Position numbers and translations under genes: made by a program
The notes under the pieces: generated by a model
What the model was told of the DNA's origin: nothing
The model's database searches: none
What the model saw: only the letters and a program-made list of their open reading frames with translations
Part shown: positions 32,818 to 41,499 of the stretch, one piece after another
Numbering within the stretch: the first letter of the stretch is position 1
Layout: each line of letters begins with the position of its first letter
Assembly (NCBI GenBank): GCA_026645935.1
Contig: JAPKMP010000010.1
Span: forward strand, 1-64,000
Length of the DNA: 64,000 bases
Direction: 5' to 3'
Source: Candidatus Villigracilaceae bacterium
GTDB lineage: Bacteria; Chloroflexota; Anaerolineae; Anaerolineales; Villigracilaceae

Positions 32818-34470
32818 ATGGCAAAGCCAGCGATCCTGACCGTTGATGACGATCCGTCAGTTCTCAACTCTGTTGAACGCGACTTGCGCTCGAAGTATGG
32901 ACAGGACTATCGCATTCTCCCCGTCAACTCCGGCAAAGTTGCCTTGGAATATTTGATTAAACTCGAACAGCGCAGCGAAACCGTCGCGCTGTTTTTGGTC
33001 GACCAGCGCATGCCGGAAATGAGCGGCACGGAATTTTTGGCAGAGGCGATGAAGACCTTCCCGCATGCCAAACGGGTCTTGCTCACTGCATATGCGGATA
33101 CAAAAGCGGCAATTGATTCGATCAACGAAGTGGGGCTTGATTATTACTTGATGAAGCCCTGGCATCCTCCCGAGGAAAAACTGTATCCGGTTCTCGACGA
33201 GTTATTGGAGGATTGGAGGATTCATGTTCGACTGCCGTATGAAGGCATCCGAGTCGCCGGGACGTTATGGTCGCTTGCAAGCCATGAGGTGAAGGATTTC
33301 CTCACGCGGCATCAGATTCCCTATCAATGGCTTGATATCGAAAAGGATTCAAACGCGCGAAACCTGGTCGAAAGCGCGACCGGTGAAACAAAACTTCCCG
33401 TCATCTTCTTTCCCGGTGGGGCAACTCTCATCCAGCCGGACTTGAAATCGCTGGCGGATAAAGTCGGATTGCAAACGCAGGCGGAACTTCCGTTTTATGA
33501 TGTGATCGTTATCGGGAGCGGTCCCGCCGGGCTGGCAGCGGCTGTGTATGCAGGCTCCGAAGGTTTGAAATGTCTCGTCATCGAAAAAGCCGCGCCGGGC
33601 GGACAGGCGGGCTCGAGCCCGAAGATCGAAAATTATCTCGGCTTTCCGGCTGGCATCTCGGGCGATGATCTCACGCGCCGCGCGGTCTCGCAGGCAAAAC
33701 GATTCGGCGTGGAAATCCTATCGGCGCAGGAAGCGGTCCAGGTCGGAGTCAAAGAGGCGTATCGGATCGTCAAGTTAAAGGATGGGACGGAGATTTCGTC
33801 TCATGCGGTATTGATCGCAACCGGCGCGTCGTTCCACACTTTGAAGATGCCCGGCGCGGAGAATCTTACCGGCGCGGGAATCTATTACGGCGCGGCGTAC
33901 ACCGAAGCGATGAACTACATGGATAAAAACGTCTTTGTCGTGGGCGGCGCGAACTCGGCGGCGCAGGGCGCGATCTATCTCAGCCGTTTTGCGAGCAGGG
34001 TCACGGTGCTGATCCGCGGACACGCCCCCATTGCGTCGAAATATCTTGTTGATGCGCTGAACGAAAACAAGAAGATAGAGATGCTGACGGATACGGATTT
34101 GATCGAGGTGAAGGGTACGAACACGCTCGAAGGGATCGTCGTCAGGAATACCAGGAGGGACGAAACGAAGTCTTTCGATGCCGCGGCTTTGTTCGTTTTC
34201 ATCGGCGTGCGTCCGCAAAGCCAGGTCGTTTCGGGATTGGTGAAGTGCAGCGACAAGGGATATATCCTCACGGGACCCGATGTGATGGAAGAAAAATCCC
34301 CGCCTCGCGGCTGGACCCTTGACCGGGATCCGTTTCTGTTGGAGACATCCACGCCGGGAATTTTTGCCGCAGGCGATGTGCGCTATGGAACAAACCATCG
34401 GGTCGCTTCGGCGGTCGGCGAAGGCGCGATCGCCTATGCGTTGATCAAGGAATATTTGAAGGGATTGTAA
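32818..34470 (+). CDS. Receiver / glutaredoxin-like / thioredoxin reductase-like fusion
   Basis: A 550-residue three-part protein. Residues 1-130 form a receiver domain (TVDDDPS acidic pocket, phospho-Asp in FLVDQRMPEMSG, Lys in LMKPWHP). Residues about 140-220 are glutaredoxin-like (PVIFFPGG as the cis-Pro segment), but the CPxC site is replaced by LWSLAS. Residues about 225-550 are thioredoxin reductase-like with VIGSGPAGLAAAVYAGSEG and VVGGANSAAQGAIYLSR, but the CxxC between the domains reads YYGAAYTEA. It can bind FAD and NAD(P)H, yet lacks the redox Cys, so it may sense rather than reduce. First gene of an operon with the kinase below. Confidence 0.88.
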   Translation: MAKPAILTVDDDPSVLNSVERDLRSKYGQDYRILPVNSGKVALEYLIKLEQRSETVALFLVDQRMPEMSGTEFLAEAMKTFPHAKRVLLTAYADTKAAIDSINEVGLDYYLMKPWHPPEEKLYPVLDELLEDWRIHVRLPYEGIRVAGTLWSLASHEVKDFLTRHQIPYQWLDIEKDSNARNLVESATGETKLPVIFFPGGATLIQPDLKSLADKVGLQTQAELPFYDVIVIGSGPAGLAAAVYAGSEGLKCLVIEKAAPGGQAGSSPKIENYLGFPAGISGDDLTRRAVSQAKRFGVEILSAQEAVQVGVKEAYRIVKLKDGTEISSHAVLIATGASFHTLKMPGAENLTGAGIYYGAAYTEAMNYMDKNVFVVGGANSAAQGAIYLSRFASRVTVLIRGHAPIASKYLVDALNENKKIEMLTDTDLIEVKGTNTLEGIVVRNTRRDETKSFDAAALFVFIGVRPQSQVVSGLVKCSDKGYILTGPDVMEEKSPPRGWTLDRDPFLLETSTPGIFAAGDVRYGTNHRVASAVGEGAIAYALIKEYLKGL

Positions 34471-34478
34471 AAAAATTC

Positions 34479-34525
34479 CGCTGGTTGAGTAGCGGCGCTG
34501 CAAGCACCACGTTTCGAAACCAGCG
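34479..34525. repeat. REP-like element A (GGTTGAGTAG type)
   Basis: Inverted ends CGCTGGTT/AACCAGCG enclosing GAGTAGCGGCGC and CGTTTCGA, a pattern seen in many genomes as extragenic palindromes. It pairs with element B at 34563-34593 in opposite orientation. Confidence 0.6.
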
Positions 34526-34562
34526 CGTTGAGATCGATCGAGAAATTATATGGAAACATGGC

Positions 34563-34593
34563 GGTCTCGTTACGGGTTTCGCCCTACCCGACC
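34563..34593. repeat. REP-like element B, inverted relative to A
   Basis: GGTCTCGTTACGGGTTTCG...CCCGACC; its complement reads GGTCGGGTAGGGCG like element A. The two fill most of the gap between the receiver-reductase and kinase genes. Confidence 0.55.
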
Positions 34594-34614
34594 ACCGGTT
34601 TATTTTTGAGATAA

Positions 34615-36009
34615 ATGAACTTAAACGACCTTCGCAAATCCCCCCTCTTTCAGGGACTCTCCGACGATGAGTTGCAGCGACTCGTGGACATGGCGGAGCC
34701 TCTTTCCCTGCGCGCCGGTGAGTGTTTGATCCGGCAGGGAGATATGGGCGATGCGGCTTATGTCGTTCTGGGCGGGGAATTGGAGATTCAAAAACAGACC
34801 GGCAACTCGTTGATCAAAATAGACGTGCGCAACCCCGGCGATGTGGTCGGTGAGATGGCATTGTTGTCGAACGCGACCCGAAATGCTTCGGTGATTGCGA
34901 AGAGCAATGTCGAGGTTTTGCGGATCCCGCAGGATGCTTTCGTCTCCCTGCTAACTTCCAGTCCCGGCGCGGCAATGACGGTCCTGCATTGGGTCATGGC
35001 GCGGCTTCAGCAGAATGAGGCGCTTCTACATCAACAGGAAAAGATGGCGGCGCTGGGCACGTTGAGCGCGGGGCTGGCTCACGAGTTGAACAATCCCGCC
35101 GCGGCGGCTCAGAGAAGCGCCGCGGAGTTGAATCGCGCGTTGATCAAATGGCAGATGTTGACACACGAAATCGTAGCGGCGGCGTTGAAGGAGGAAAAGA
35201 TCGAATGGTTGACCGGACTGATGAATGAAGCGACCAGGCATTATGAGTCACCGGTCAAACTCGAGACGTTGGAAAGGCTCGACCGGGTGGAAACGCTTCA
35301 GGACTGGCTCGAGGCGAACGGGATCGACTCCGCCTGGGAGTTTGCGCCCGCGATGGTCAATTTCGGGTGGGATGGTCCGTCGCTGGAAAAATTGAAAAGC
35401 ACCACGTTTTTTAAAACCGCCGTGCGATGGCTGGGAATAAGCTGTCTGGTGATGGGGTTGCTCTCCGAAGTGCGCGAAACGACGGACCGGCTTTCGGGCA
35501 TCGTGCGCGCGATGAAATCTTATACCTATCTCGATCAGGCGCCCCTGCTCGAAGTGGATTTGCATGAGGGTTTGGAAAATACGCTCACCATCCTCCAGCA
35601 TAAATTGAAACAGGGCGTGACGATAAAACGGGAATATTCGCCAAGCCTGCCGCGCATCGAAGCCTATGCCAGCGAGTTGAACCAGGTCTGGACGAATATC
35701 ATCGATAACGCCATTGATGCCATGAGTGGTAAAGGTGAGATCATCCTGCGGACGTATCTATTGGATGATAAGGCAATGGTTGAAATCATAGATAACGGAC
35801 TGGGCATTCCCGGAGAAATCCAGCCGCGTATCTTCGAGCCGTTCTTTACCACGAAACCGCCCGGGAGCGGCACAGGATTGGGACTCCACATCTCGCACGA
35901 CATCATTGTCAACCGCCATCACGGGCAGATCAAGGTCGAATCCAAACCCGGCGAGACGAAATTCCAAGTGATATTACCGGTGAGAATTACCAAAGGAGAG
36001 AAATCATGA
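34615..36009 (+). CDS. cNMP-binding-domain sensor histidine kinase
   Basis: 464 residues, no membrane segment. A cyclic-nucleotide-binding/CRP-like domain (about 1-130: [34 protein letters not shown]) is followed by a dimerisation domain with the phosphoacceptor His in [17 protein letters not shown] (about 150-166) and a HATPase domain ([37 protein letters not shown]). It probably phosphorylates the receiver domain of the upstream fusion protein. The start lies 144 bases downstream of that gene. The downstream CoA-binding gene overlaps by four bases. Confidence 0.9.
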   Translation: MNLNDLRKSPLFQGLSDDELQRLVDMAEPLSLRAGECLIRQGDMGDAAYVVLGGELEIQKQTGNSLIKIDVRNPGDVVGEMALLSNATRNASVIAKSNVEVLRIPQDAFVSLLTSSPGAAMTVLHWVMARLQQNEALLHQQEKMAALGTLSAGLAHELNNPAAAAQRSAAELNRALIKWQMLTHEIVAAALKEEKIEWLTGLMNEATRHYESPVKLETLERLDRVETLQDWLEANGIDSAWEFAPAMVNFGWDGPSLEKLKSTTFFKTAVRWLGISCLVMGLLSEVRETTDRLSGIVRAMKSYTYLDQAPLLEVDLHEGLENTLTILQHKLKQGVTIKREYSPSLPRIEAYASELNQVWTNIIDNAIDAMSGKGEIILRTYLLDDKAMVEIIDNGLGIPGEIQPRIFEPFFTTKPPGSGTGLGLHISHDIIVNRHHGQIKVESKPGETKFQVILPVRITKGEKS

Positions 36010-36425
36010 ATAATGAACAATTGAGAGAAATCCTTTTGAATGCCAAGACCATCGCGAGTGTGGGGTTGTCATCCAGCGATGAAAAGGAAAGTTATCACAT
36101 CGTTGCCTACCTTCAAGAGCAGGGTTATCGCATCATTCCGGTCAACCCGACGGCGAAGGAGATCCTCGGTGAAAAAGCGTACGCGAGTCTTTCCGAGATT
36201 CCTGAAAAGATCGATATCGTGCAATTGTTCCGCAAATCGGAGGATGTGCCGCCGTATGTGGACGAGGCGATCCGCATCGGCGCGAAGGTGATTTGGATGC
36301 AGGTGGGAATCGAGAACGAGCAAGCCGCGGCGAAAGCGCGCGCCGCGGGCTTGCAGGTGGTGATGAACGCCTGCCTGCGCATCACGCATCGGACCTTGAT
36401 CGGTCCGAAGCCGGTCAATTTATAG
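36006..36425 (+). CDS. CoA-binding protein (YccU-like)
   Basis: A 139-residue Rossmann-type CoA_binding_2 protein. It has IASVGLSSSDEKESYHIVAYLQ near the N-terminus, VNPTAKEILGEKAYASL, and IWMQVGIENEQAA then VMNACLRITHR, all usual for the family. Its ATG overlaps the kinase stop (ATGA), so it is in the same operon; a CoA- or acyl-CoA-responsive role in that signalling unit is an inference. It ends overlapping the convergent methyltransferase by six bases. Confidence 0.85.
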   Translation: MNNEQLREILLNAKTIASVGLSSSDEKESYHIVAYLQEQGYRIIPVNPTAKEILGEKAYASLSEIPEKIDIVQLFRKSEDVPPYVDEAIRIGAKVIWMQVGIENEQAAAKARAAGLQVVMNACLRITHRTLIGPKPVNL

Positions 36426-37019
36426 GCGCGCGCATTTCAGCATCAGCGCGTGAGGGTCGCGCCCAAAGGCGAGTCGTTTTGCCCATGTACTGGGGAAATT
36501 GCGCAGGGACGTTGAATCCATCGTTTCGGATTTCCTGATGAGCCAGCCTGCCCGACTCAAATTCTCGCGCACCCGCTCCGCGCCGTCTTCGAGAGTCCAG
36601 CCTGCTTCGGATAACGCGCCTCCGTTCAAGCGGACCTCGAGCCGGGCGCCCGAACCCATAATGGATTCAAGCCCAAGCATGAGTCGGGCGTCGTCCTTCA
36701 ATAAACTTTCCAACAGACTGCCCCAGGGAAAATTGATGGTGACCTGCGAGACCAGCCCGGTCAACTCATCTGGCAGGGATTGCGCACTGGCAATGACGTA
36801 AAGCAGGTTTGGCAGACTCGCGCGTGAATACCCGCGCAGGTTCTCGCGGCATGAGTCCACGCCGATGACGAAGTGGCCGGGAAAATTATCAGCGAGGTTA
36901 AAGGCAAATTTGCCGTCGCCCGTTCCCAGGTCCAGGATGATGCGGTTGTGATTCGCGATCCGCGCGCGTAATTGATCCAAATCCATATCAAGGGACGTTT
37001 TGCCCCGAATCGTTTCCAT
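36420..37019 (-). CDS. KamB/NpmA-like 16S rRNA (adenine-1408) methyltransferase homologue
   Basis: A 199-residue Rossmann-fold SAM methyltransferase. LDLGTGDGKFAFNLA is motif I, LPNLLYVIASAQSLPDEL and VTINFPWGSLLESLL match the specific PNLLY..A..LP and PWGSLL blocks of KamB/NpmA, and STWAKRLAFGRDPHALML fits the C-terminal TSW..RL block. Those enzymes methylate A1408 of 16S rRNA and give high-level resistance to kanamycin, apramycin and related aminoglycosides. ATG 37019 has a GGAGG site. Whether this chromosomal homologue has the same activity is unproven. Confidence 0.8.
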   Translation of the reverse strand: METIRGKTSLDMDLDQLRARIANHNRIILDLGTGDGKFAFNLADNFPGHFVIGVDSCRENLRGYSRASLPNLLYVIASAQSLPDELTGLVSQVTINFPWGSLLESLLKDDARLMLGLESIMGSGARLEVRLNGGALSEAGWTLEDGAERVRENLSRAGWLIRKSETMDSTSLRNFPSTWAKRLAFGRDPHALMLKCARL

Positions 37020-37319
37020 TTGAAACCTCCAATTTGTCGAATGTGGGAATGTCGGCAAATTGGAGCGGGGCGGCGCGCGTGCGCGATTAAATGCAAACGG
37101 ACGGCCGCGTCAGGCGCCGTCGAGATCGTCGGGCGTTGGTTTTTTACGGATCAGGATGAAGCATGAAATTACCCCTTGGGCTTCATGGGTTAAGACTTAG
37201 CAGGGAGGGCGGGTCCTGTTCATGAAATCGATGATAGCACAGCCGGTTACAGAGCGCATTAATTTTTTCTATGAGCGGGGATGGATGATTTTTTGCTTTT
37301 GGGTATAATTCGAGTCAGC
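37020..37319. other. Intergenic region with hairpin and tRNA -10 box
   Basis: No gene seen. It holds a 7-bp inverted repeat ATGAAGC/GCTTCAT around 37155-37186, a GC-rich stretch at 37065-37085, and a TATAAT at 37304-37309 placed 11 bases before tRNA-Arg. Confidence 0.5.
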
Positions 37320-37391
37320 GCCCTGATAGTTCAATGGACAGAACAAGGCACTCCTAAGGCTTAGATGTAGGTTCGATTCCTACTCAGGGCA
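37320..37391 (+). tRNA. tRNA-Arg (anticodon CCU)
   Basis: 72 bases: acceptor GCCCTGA/TCAGGGC, anticodon loop CTCCTAA (CCU, reads AGG), T-arm GTAGG-TTCGATT-CCTAC. CCA is not encoded. A TATAAT box lies at 37304-37309. Confidence 0.95.
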
Positions 37392-37430
37392 TGGTTGTTG
37401 AAATATATCTTCCTTTTCAAGGAGAAAACC

Positions 37431-37724
37431 ATGAACAATAAGAATACCGGTCTCATCGCAACCATCGCTTCGGTGGTTCTGTGCGGCTGCCCCGGGCTTT
37501 TCATGTGCTTTTTCGGAGCGGTCTCCACATTTGCCAGTTTCGTGCCGGGCGCGGATATCAACGTAGGCGGCAGTACCGACCCTGCGGCCGCCACCGCGAT
37601 GGGGATCGGCTCGATATGCGCTTCGATCATCTTGATCGCCATCCCGATCGCAGTGTGGTACTTTATGATGCGCAAGAAACCCGCTGAACCTTCAAGCAAC
37701 GAACCGCTTCCCCCCGCTTCCTGA
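37431..37724 (+). CDS. Small two-helix membrane protein
   Basis: 97 residues with two transmembrane helices: one near residues 7-40 (starting GLIATIASVVLCGCPGLFMC) and one near 60-80 (SICASIILIAIPIAVWYFM), and a short Pro/Ser tail. The start has a strong AAGGAG site; the longer frame overlaps tRNA-Arg and is rejected. It is followed by a good terminator. No family recognised. Confidence 0.65.
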   Translation: MNNKNTGLIATIASVVLCGCPGLFMCFFGAVSTFASFVPGADINVGGSTDPAAATAMGIGSICASIILIAIPIAVWYFMMRKKPAEPSSNEPLPPAS

Positions 37725-37732
37725 TAAAACAT

Positions 37733-37759
37733 TCTCCGGGCTCAACACCCGGAGATTTT
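37733..37759. terminator. Two-way terminator
   Basis: An 8-bp stem TCTCCGGG/CCCGGAGA (37733-37740 with 37748-37755), T-rich on both sides, between convergent genes. Confidence 0.85.
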
Positions 37760-37763
37760 ATTA

Positions 37764-38387
37764 TTAATTGACCTTGATCCTGAGTTCCATCGGGCAGAAG
37801 CGCACCTTCCCGGCGTTGATGCGCCATCTGGTGTAGTACTCCCCCGGTGAGGCCGGCGCCTGCATATCCACTTCGAGTTGGACGGTCGAGCCGGGCTGAA
37901 CCGTCGCCGGAAAGTCGTAAATGGATTGCAGATGGAGTTTGTCCCCATCCACGTATTGATAGTCCAGGTTGTTCGCGTCCCATGTGACCTTGCCTATGTT
38001 CGCGATCAGCCATTTGCCGAAGAATCTGGAGGATACGGCCACCAATTCCTGCGGCTCGAACGAAAGCACCTGGCATTCGAAATCGAGGTTGGAACTTCCG
38101 AGCGGAATTTGTGTGGGAGGGATGAAAAGAGTGGGGACCAGAAATAAAAAGGTCGGTGTCGAAGTCGGGGTATCGGTCGGCGTTCGCGTGGGCAATGGGG
38201 TTCCCGTGGCGGTGGGAGGCGCATAAAGCGCGGTTTGGGTGGCGGCAACTCCGGCCGTTTGGGCGATGGCTGTCAGGGGAGCGTTTGCGTCGAAAGTGGG
38301 CAGGGGCTCAGGACCCAGTGTGGGCAGGCAGGCGAGTGTGATCACTGCCGCGATCAATATCAATGAGAGTTGGTGACTTTGCCGCAT
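37764..38387 (-). CDS. Lipoprotein with NBR1-like Ig domain
   Basis: 207 residues. The signal peptide ends in a lipobox (VITLAC, Cys near residue 20). A Thr/Pro-rich spacer follows (about 50-85, repeated TPT/TDTPTST), then an Ig-like domain (about 100-207; GKWLIANIGKVTWDANN is the characteristic NBR1 central domain core, W and N conserved). It would sit on the outer face of the membrane. ATG 38387 is used since the signal peptide starts there. The gene at 39461 is a paralogue. Confidence 0.75.
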   Translation of the reverse strand: MRQSHQLSLILIAAVITLACLPTLGPEPLPTFDANAPLTAIAQTAGVAATQTALYAPPTATGTPLPTRTPTDTPTSTPTFLFLVPTLFIPPTQIPLGSSNLDFECQVLSFEPQELVAVSSRFFGKWLIANIGKVTWDANNLDYQYVDGDKLHLQSIYDFPATVQPGSTVQLEVDMQAPASPGEYYTRWRINAGKVRFCPMELRIKVN

Positions 38388-38419
38388 GATCTTCCGGAAA
38401 TTACAAACGCGTTTGCCTG

Positions 38420-39295
38420 TTATTGGGGCGGGTTCGTCGAAAGGTAGGATTCCTTGCCATCGTTCCTTCGAATCGCAACCCATTGCCCGTTGAACTCGCC
38501 GCCGACGATCGGTCCCCAGGTGAGAGTGGCATCCTTGCGTCCATTCTGCACATCCACGGTCACTTTCGTGCCGCGCGGCAGCAGGGCGGATTTTTCAGCA
38601 GTGGTGCTTGGGCTTTTATAGACTTGCGCGCCTTTCGGATCGATCACAAACCAGGTCGGGAGCGGTTTCGCGTCCTCTGGTTTTCTCCCGTCGGTTGTAC
38701 CGCTTCCTGTCCCGCCCGAAACGGACGCGCCGCTCGGCAGAGTCTCCGCTGTTGCATTGAAGTTCTCGCGAAGCCAATCGCGCGGGTTGACGAAATGATG
38801 CTTGGTCCCTTGCAGGTCCAGCCCTGGCCAGTAAGTCGGCGATTTATCCAATTGTTCGGTGGTGGAAATGTCAAAGTGCAGGTGATATGGGAAACGTCCG
38901 AATTGGTTTCCAACCTTGGCGATCGGGTCGCCCACCTTCACCGCCTGTCCCTTCGTAACGACGATATCTTCGACATGCCCATACCGGCTGAAGAGCGGCT
39001 TTCCATTCAAGGTGCCGTGGTTGATCACGACCAGGTTCCCCCAGGATGTTTTGGAAACCAGTTGGGCGAAACGTACGACCCCATCCCCAATGGAATAAAT
39101 CTGCGCGAGGCGGTCTTTATCGGCGGGCAGGTTCAAATCTGCACCGGTGTGAAAGGCAAAATTACCGGGTCCCAATTGATATTTGGGCGGATTATTCCCC
39201 GTCCAGGCGTTGGCGTCAAGCCAGGAGCCGGGCCAGATGTTGATGGGCATTTTATTCCGTTCATCTTCGGTACCAACAGGAGATCGAAAAGCCAT
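38420..39295 (-). CDS. M23-family metallopeptidase with C-terminal SH3-like part
   Basis: 291 residues. LytM-type zinc site: HTGADLNLP (about 49-57) and HLHFDI (about 141-146), with the intervening GHVEDIVVTKGQAVKVGDPIAKVG typical of peptidase M23. The C-terminus (about 215-291) looks like a bacterial SH3 domain (VIDPKGAQVYKSPSTTAEK). No clear signal peptide is seen, odd for a cell-wall hydrolase, so export is uncertain or the enzyme works elsewhere. It lies between two NBR1-like lipoprotein genes on the same strand. Confidence 0.82.
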   Translation of the reverse strand: MAFRSPVGTEDERNKMPINIWPGSWLDANAWTGNNPPKYQLGPGNFAFHTGADLNLPADKDRLAQIYSIGDGVVRFAQLVSKTSWGNLVVINHGTLNGKPLFSRYGHVEDIVVTKGQAVKVGDPIAKVGNQFGRFPYHLHFDISTTEQLDKSPTYWPGLDLQGTKHHFVNPRDWLRENFNATAETLPSGASVSGGTGSGTTDGRKPEDAKPLPTWFVIDPKGAQVYKSPSTTAEKSALLPRGTKVTVDVQNGRKDATLTWGPIVGGEFNGQWVAIRRNDGKESYLSTNPPQ

Positions 39296-39460
39296 GAGGT
39301 TGCTCCTTTGTCGATGGTTCGGGATGGGTGAGGTTCCATCGATTATAACGATAAAAGAATCAGTAATTTACCAGACCTCTTGCATAAGTGCTCCCGCCGC
39401 AATCCCCGGCGGCGGGGACGCCGCCTTGAACAAGATAAAATTGCGACTTTTGCAGGAAGT

Positions 39461-40087
39461 CTACTTTACCATGATCGTCACACTGGCGTAACAGATGGGA
39501 CCGTCCACCTTCCAGGACATGTACTTGAGTCCGCCATTAGCCGGCGCTTTGCCCGTCAGAACGATCTTGTATTGATCGCCCGGGTTCATTGGGACCGGGA
39601 TTTCCACGCGTGAAGGACCTGTCAGATTCACGCCTCCGGCAAATTTAACATCAACGCCCGCGTTCCACCGTGCTGTGCCGGTGTTAACCACGATCCACCT
39701 GATCTCGAAACTGTCCCCGGGGTTCACTTCCAGTCCGCTCTTGGGGCTGAGCGTGCTGATGTAACAGGAGTATGGGGGCTGTGTCCTGGCAGGGGCAGGC
39801 GTGTCGGATGGGAATATCAGCGGGGGGAATGGTGTATCGGTATCGATAATCAATGGTTCGAGAGTATCGGTTACGGCGGGAGTATCGGTCGCGACGGGCG
39901 TCGGCGAAGCGATGGGCGCCAGAGCCGTGAGCGTGTTTGAAACGTTCCGCGCCACCTGCTCATTGACCTGCATGGTCAGGGCAATTGCCGTTTGGACGCG
40001 CGATTCGAATTCCGCCTCGTTCTGCCCAGGGAGGCAGGCCGAGATCAGAAATACAAACACCGCACCGATGATCAAATTTTTGCGCAT
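39461..40087 (-). CDS. Lipoprotein with NBR1-like Ig domain
   Basis: 208 residues: signal peptide with lipobox (LISACLPG, Cys near 18), a helical stretch, a Pro/Thr-rich spacer (about 58-105) and an Ig-like NBR1 domain (about 108-208, IRWIVVNTGTARWNAGVDVKF). It is the paralogue of the gene at 37764 and has an AAAGGAG site. A GGCGGCG/CGCCGCC hairpin at 39408-39425 follows. A role in envelope scaffolding or substrate display near the M23 peptidase is a guess. Confidence 0.75.
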   Translation of the reverse strand: MRKNLIIGAVFVFLISACLPGQNEAEFESRVQTAIALTMQVNEQVARNVSNTLTALAPIASPTPVATDTPAVTDTLEPLIIDTDTPFPPLIFPSDTPAPARTQPPYSCYISTLSPKSGLEVNPGDSFEIRWIVVNTGTARWNAGVDVKFAGGVNLTGPSRVEIPVPMNPGDQYKIVLTGKAPANGGLKYMSWKVDGPICYASVTIMVK

Positions 40088-40105
40088 GATATTCTCCTTT
40101 GTGCA

Positions 40106-40136
40106 GACCTGACAGGTATTGGAAACCTGTCAGATC
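40106..40136. repeat. CTGACAGGT palindrome (second copy)
   Basis: 12-base arms GACCTGACAGGT/ACCTGTCAGATC with one mismatch and a seven-base loop, as at 22179-22211. It lies between the kamA stop and the lipoprotein start. Confidence 0.75.
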
Positions 40137-40143
40137 CTATATC

Positions 40144-41469
40144 TTAATCCGATTCGCCGGAGCCGATGCCCAGCGGCTTCCACTTGTTTTCGTCCTTCAA
40201 GCGGTGCTGGATGCCGTCGCGGTTATGAAGTTCGTCGAAGCCTTCGGGCTTGATGAACATCTCTTCGCCGTCGAGCAGGCCCGTCAGTCCGGTTTGACCC
40301 GGTTCGGGTCGTTTGAGTCCCTTATACTGCGCCGCATCCGAGGGGAGGTAATCGGTCGGTTCCTCGTAGGTGGTGATGTAGCCTTCGTAGTTACGCAAAA
40401 GAATCTTGTGGTCGGACATGCTCAGCAGATAGTTCGGCATGAGCGGAATCTTGCCGCCGCCGCCGGGCGCATCCACGATGAACTGCGGCACTGCGTACCC
40501 GGAGGTATGTCCGCGCAAGCCTTCCATGATCTCGATGCCCTTTGCCACCGGCGTGCGGAAATGACCCGCGCCTTCGACCAGGTCGCATTGATATAAATAG
40601 TACGGGCGAACACGGATGCGCACAAGGTCATGCACCAATTGACGCTGGATGTGGACGTTGTCGTTAATGCCGGCAAGTAGAACGGCCTGGTTGCCCAGCG
40701 GGATTCCCGCGCGGGTGAGCCGGTCGCAGGCTTCGGCGAGCTCTTTTGTGATCTCGTTCGAATGATTGACATGGATGTTCAGCCATAACGGATGATATTT
40801 TGCGAGCACGTCGCACAGTTCCTGCGTGACGCGCATCGGCATGAAGACCGGCACGCGCGAGCCAATGCGGATGATCTCGATGTGGGGAATCTCGCGGAGA
40901 CGCGAAAGTAATTCTTCGAGAATCTTGGGCGCAAGCACGAGCGGGTCGCCGCCGGAAAGCAACACGTCGCGGACCTGGGGCGTGCGCTTGAGATATTCGA
41001 TCTGCATTTCAAACTCTTCGCGCTTGAACGTCTGACCGGGGTCGCCCACGATGCGCGAACGCGTGCAATAACGGCAGTACGAGGCGCATTGGGTCGTCAC
41101 CAGCATCAACACCCGGTCCGGGTAACGATGCACCAGCCCCGGCACGGGAGAGTGCCGGTCCTCTGCCAGGGAATCCTCCATCATGGCGGTGAAGGACTGC
41201 ATCTCCTCGGCGCGCGGGATGATCTGTTTGCGGGTCGGGTCGTTCGGGTCGTCCGGGTCGATCAGGGAAATAAAGTAAGGCGTCACATCCACGCGGAAGA
41301 TGCCCTGGGTTTGAAGCGCTTTGCGTTCGCTTTCAGTGAGCGGAATGACCTTTTCGATCTCTTCCGCGGTGTTGAGCCGGTTGGATAGCTGCCAGCGCCA
41401 ATCGTTCCATTTTTCGTCGGGAACATCGGCGTAAATCTTTGCGCGTTTGGATACAAACTCGGTTTTCAT
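40144..41469 (-). CDS. kamA: Lysine 2,3-aminomutase family radical SAM enzyme
   Basis: 441 residues. The radical SAM cluster motif is in QCASYCRYCTRSRIVG (about 117-132, CxxxCxxC), with LSGGDPLVLAPKILEELL following and PLP Lys in the C-terminal IVDAPGGGGKIPL. Interconverts L-lysine and beta-lysine. Downstream fermentation genes (kal, kce) are not present, so beta-lysine may serve as an osmolyte precursor or be passed elsewhere. ATG 41469 has CTGGAGG. A promoter and a possible leader peptide lie upstream. Confidence 0.92.
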   Translation of the reverse strand: MKTEFVSKRAKIYADVPDEKWNDWRWQLSNRLNTAEEIEKVIPLTESERKALQTQGIFRVDVTPYFISLIDPDDPNDPTRKQIIPRAEEMQSFTAMMEDSLAEDRHSPVPGLVHRYPDRVLMLVTTQCASYCRYCTRSRIVGDPGQTFKREEFEMQIEYLKRTPQVRDVLLSGGDPLVLAPKILEELLSRLREIPHIEIIRIGSRVPVFMPMRVTQELCDVLAKYHPLWLNIHVNHSNEITKELAEACDRLTRAGIPLGNQAVLLAGINDNVHIQRQLVHDLVRIRVRPYYLYQCDLVEGAGHFRTPVAKGIEIMEGLRGHTSGYAVPQFIVDAPGGGGKIPLMPNYLLSMSDHKILLRNYEGYITTYEEPTDYLPSDAAQYKGLKRPEPGQTGLTGLLDGEEMFIKPEGFDELHNRDGIQHRLKDENKWKPLGIGSGESD

Positions 41470-41499
41470 GGTTCCTCCAGTGAACTGTAAATGGTGAGG

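Noticed and set aside
33775-34503. 242-residue ORF antisense to the receiver-reductase gene
   Set aside because: Shadow of the sense gene; no motif.
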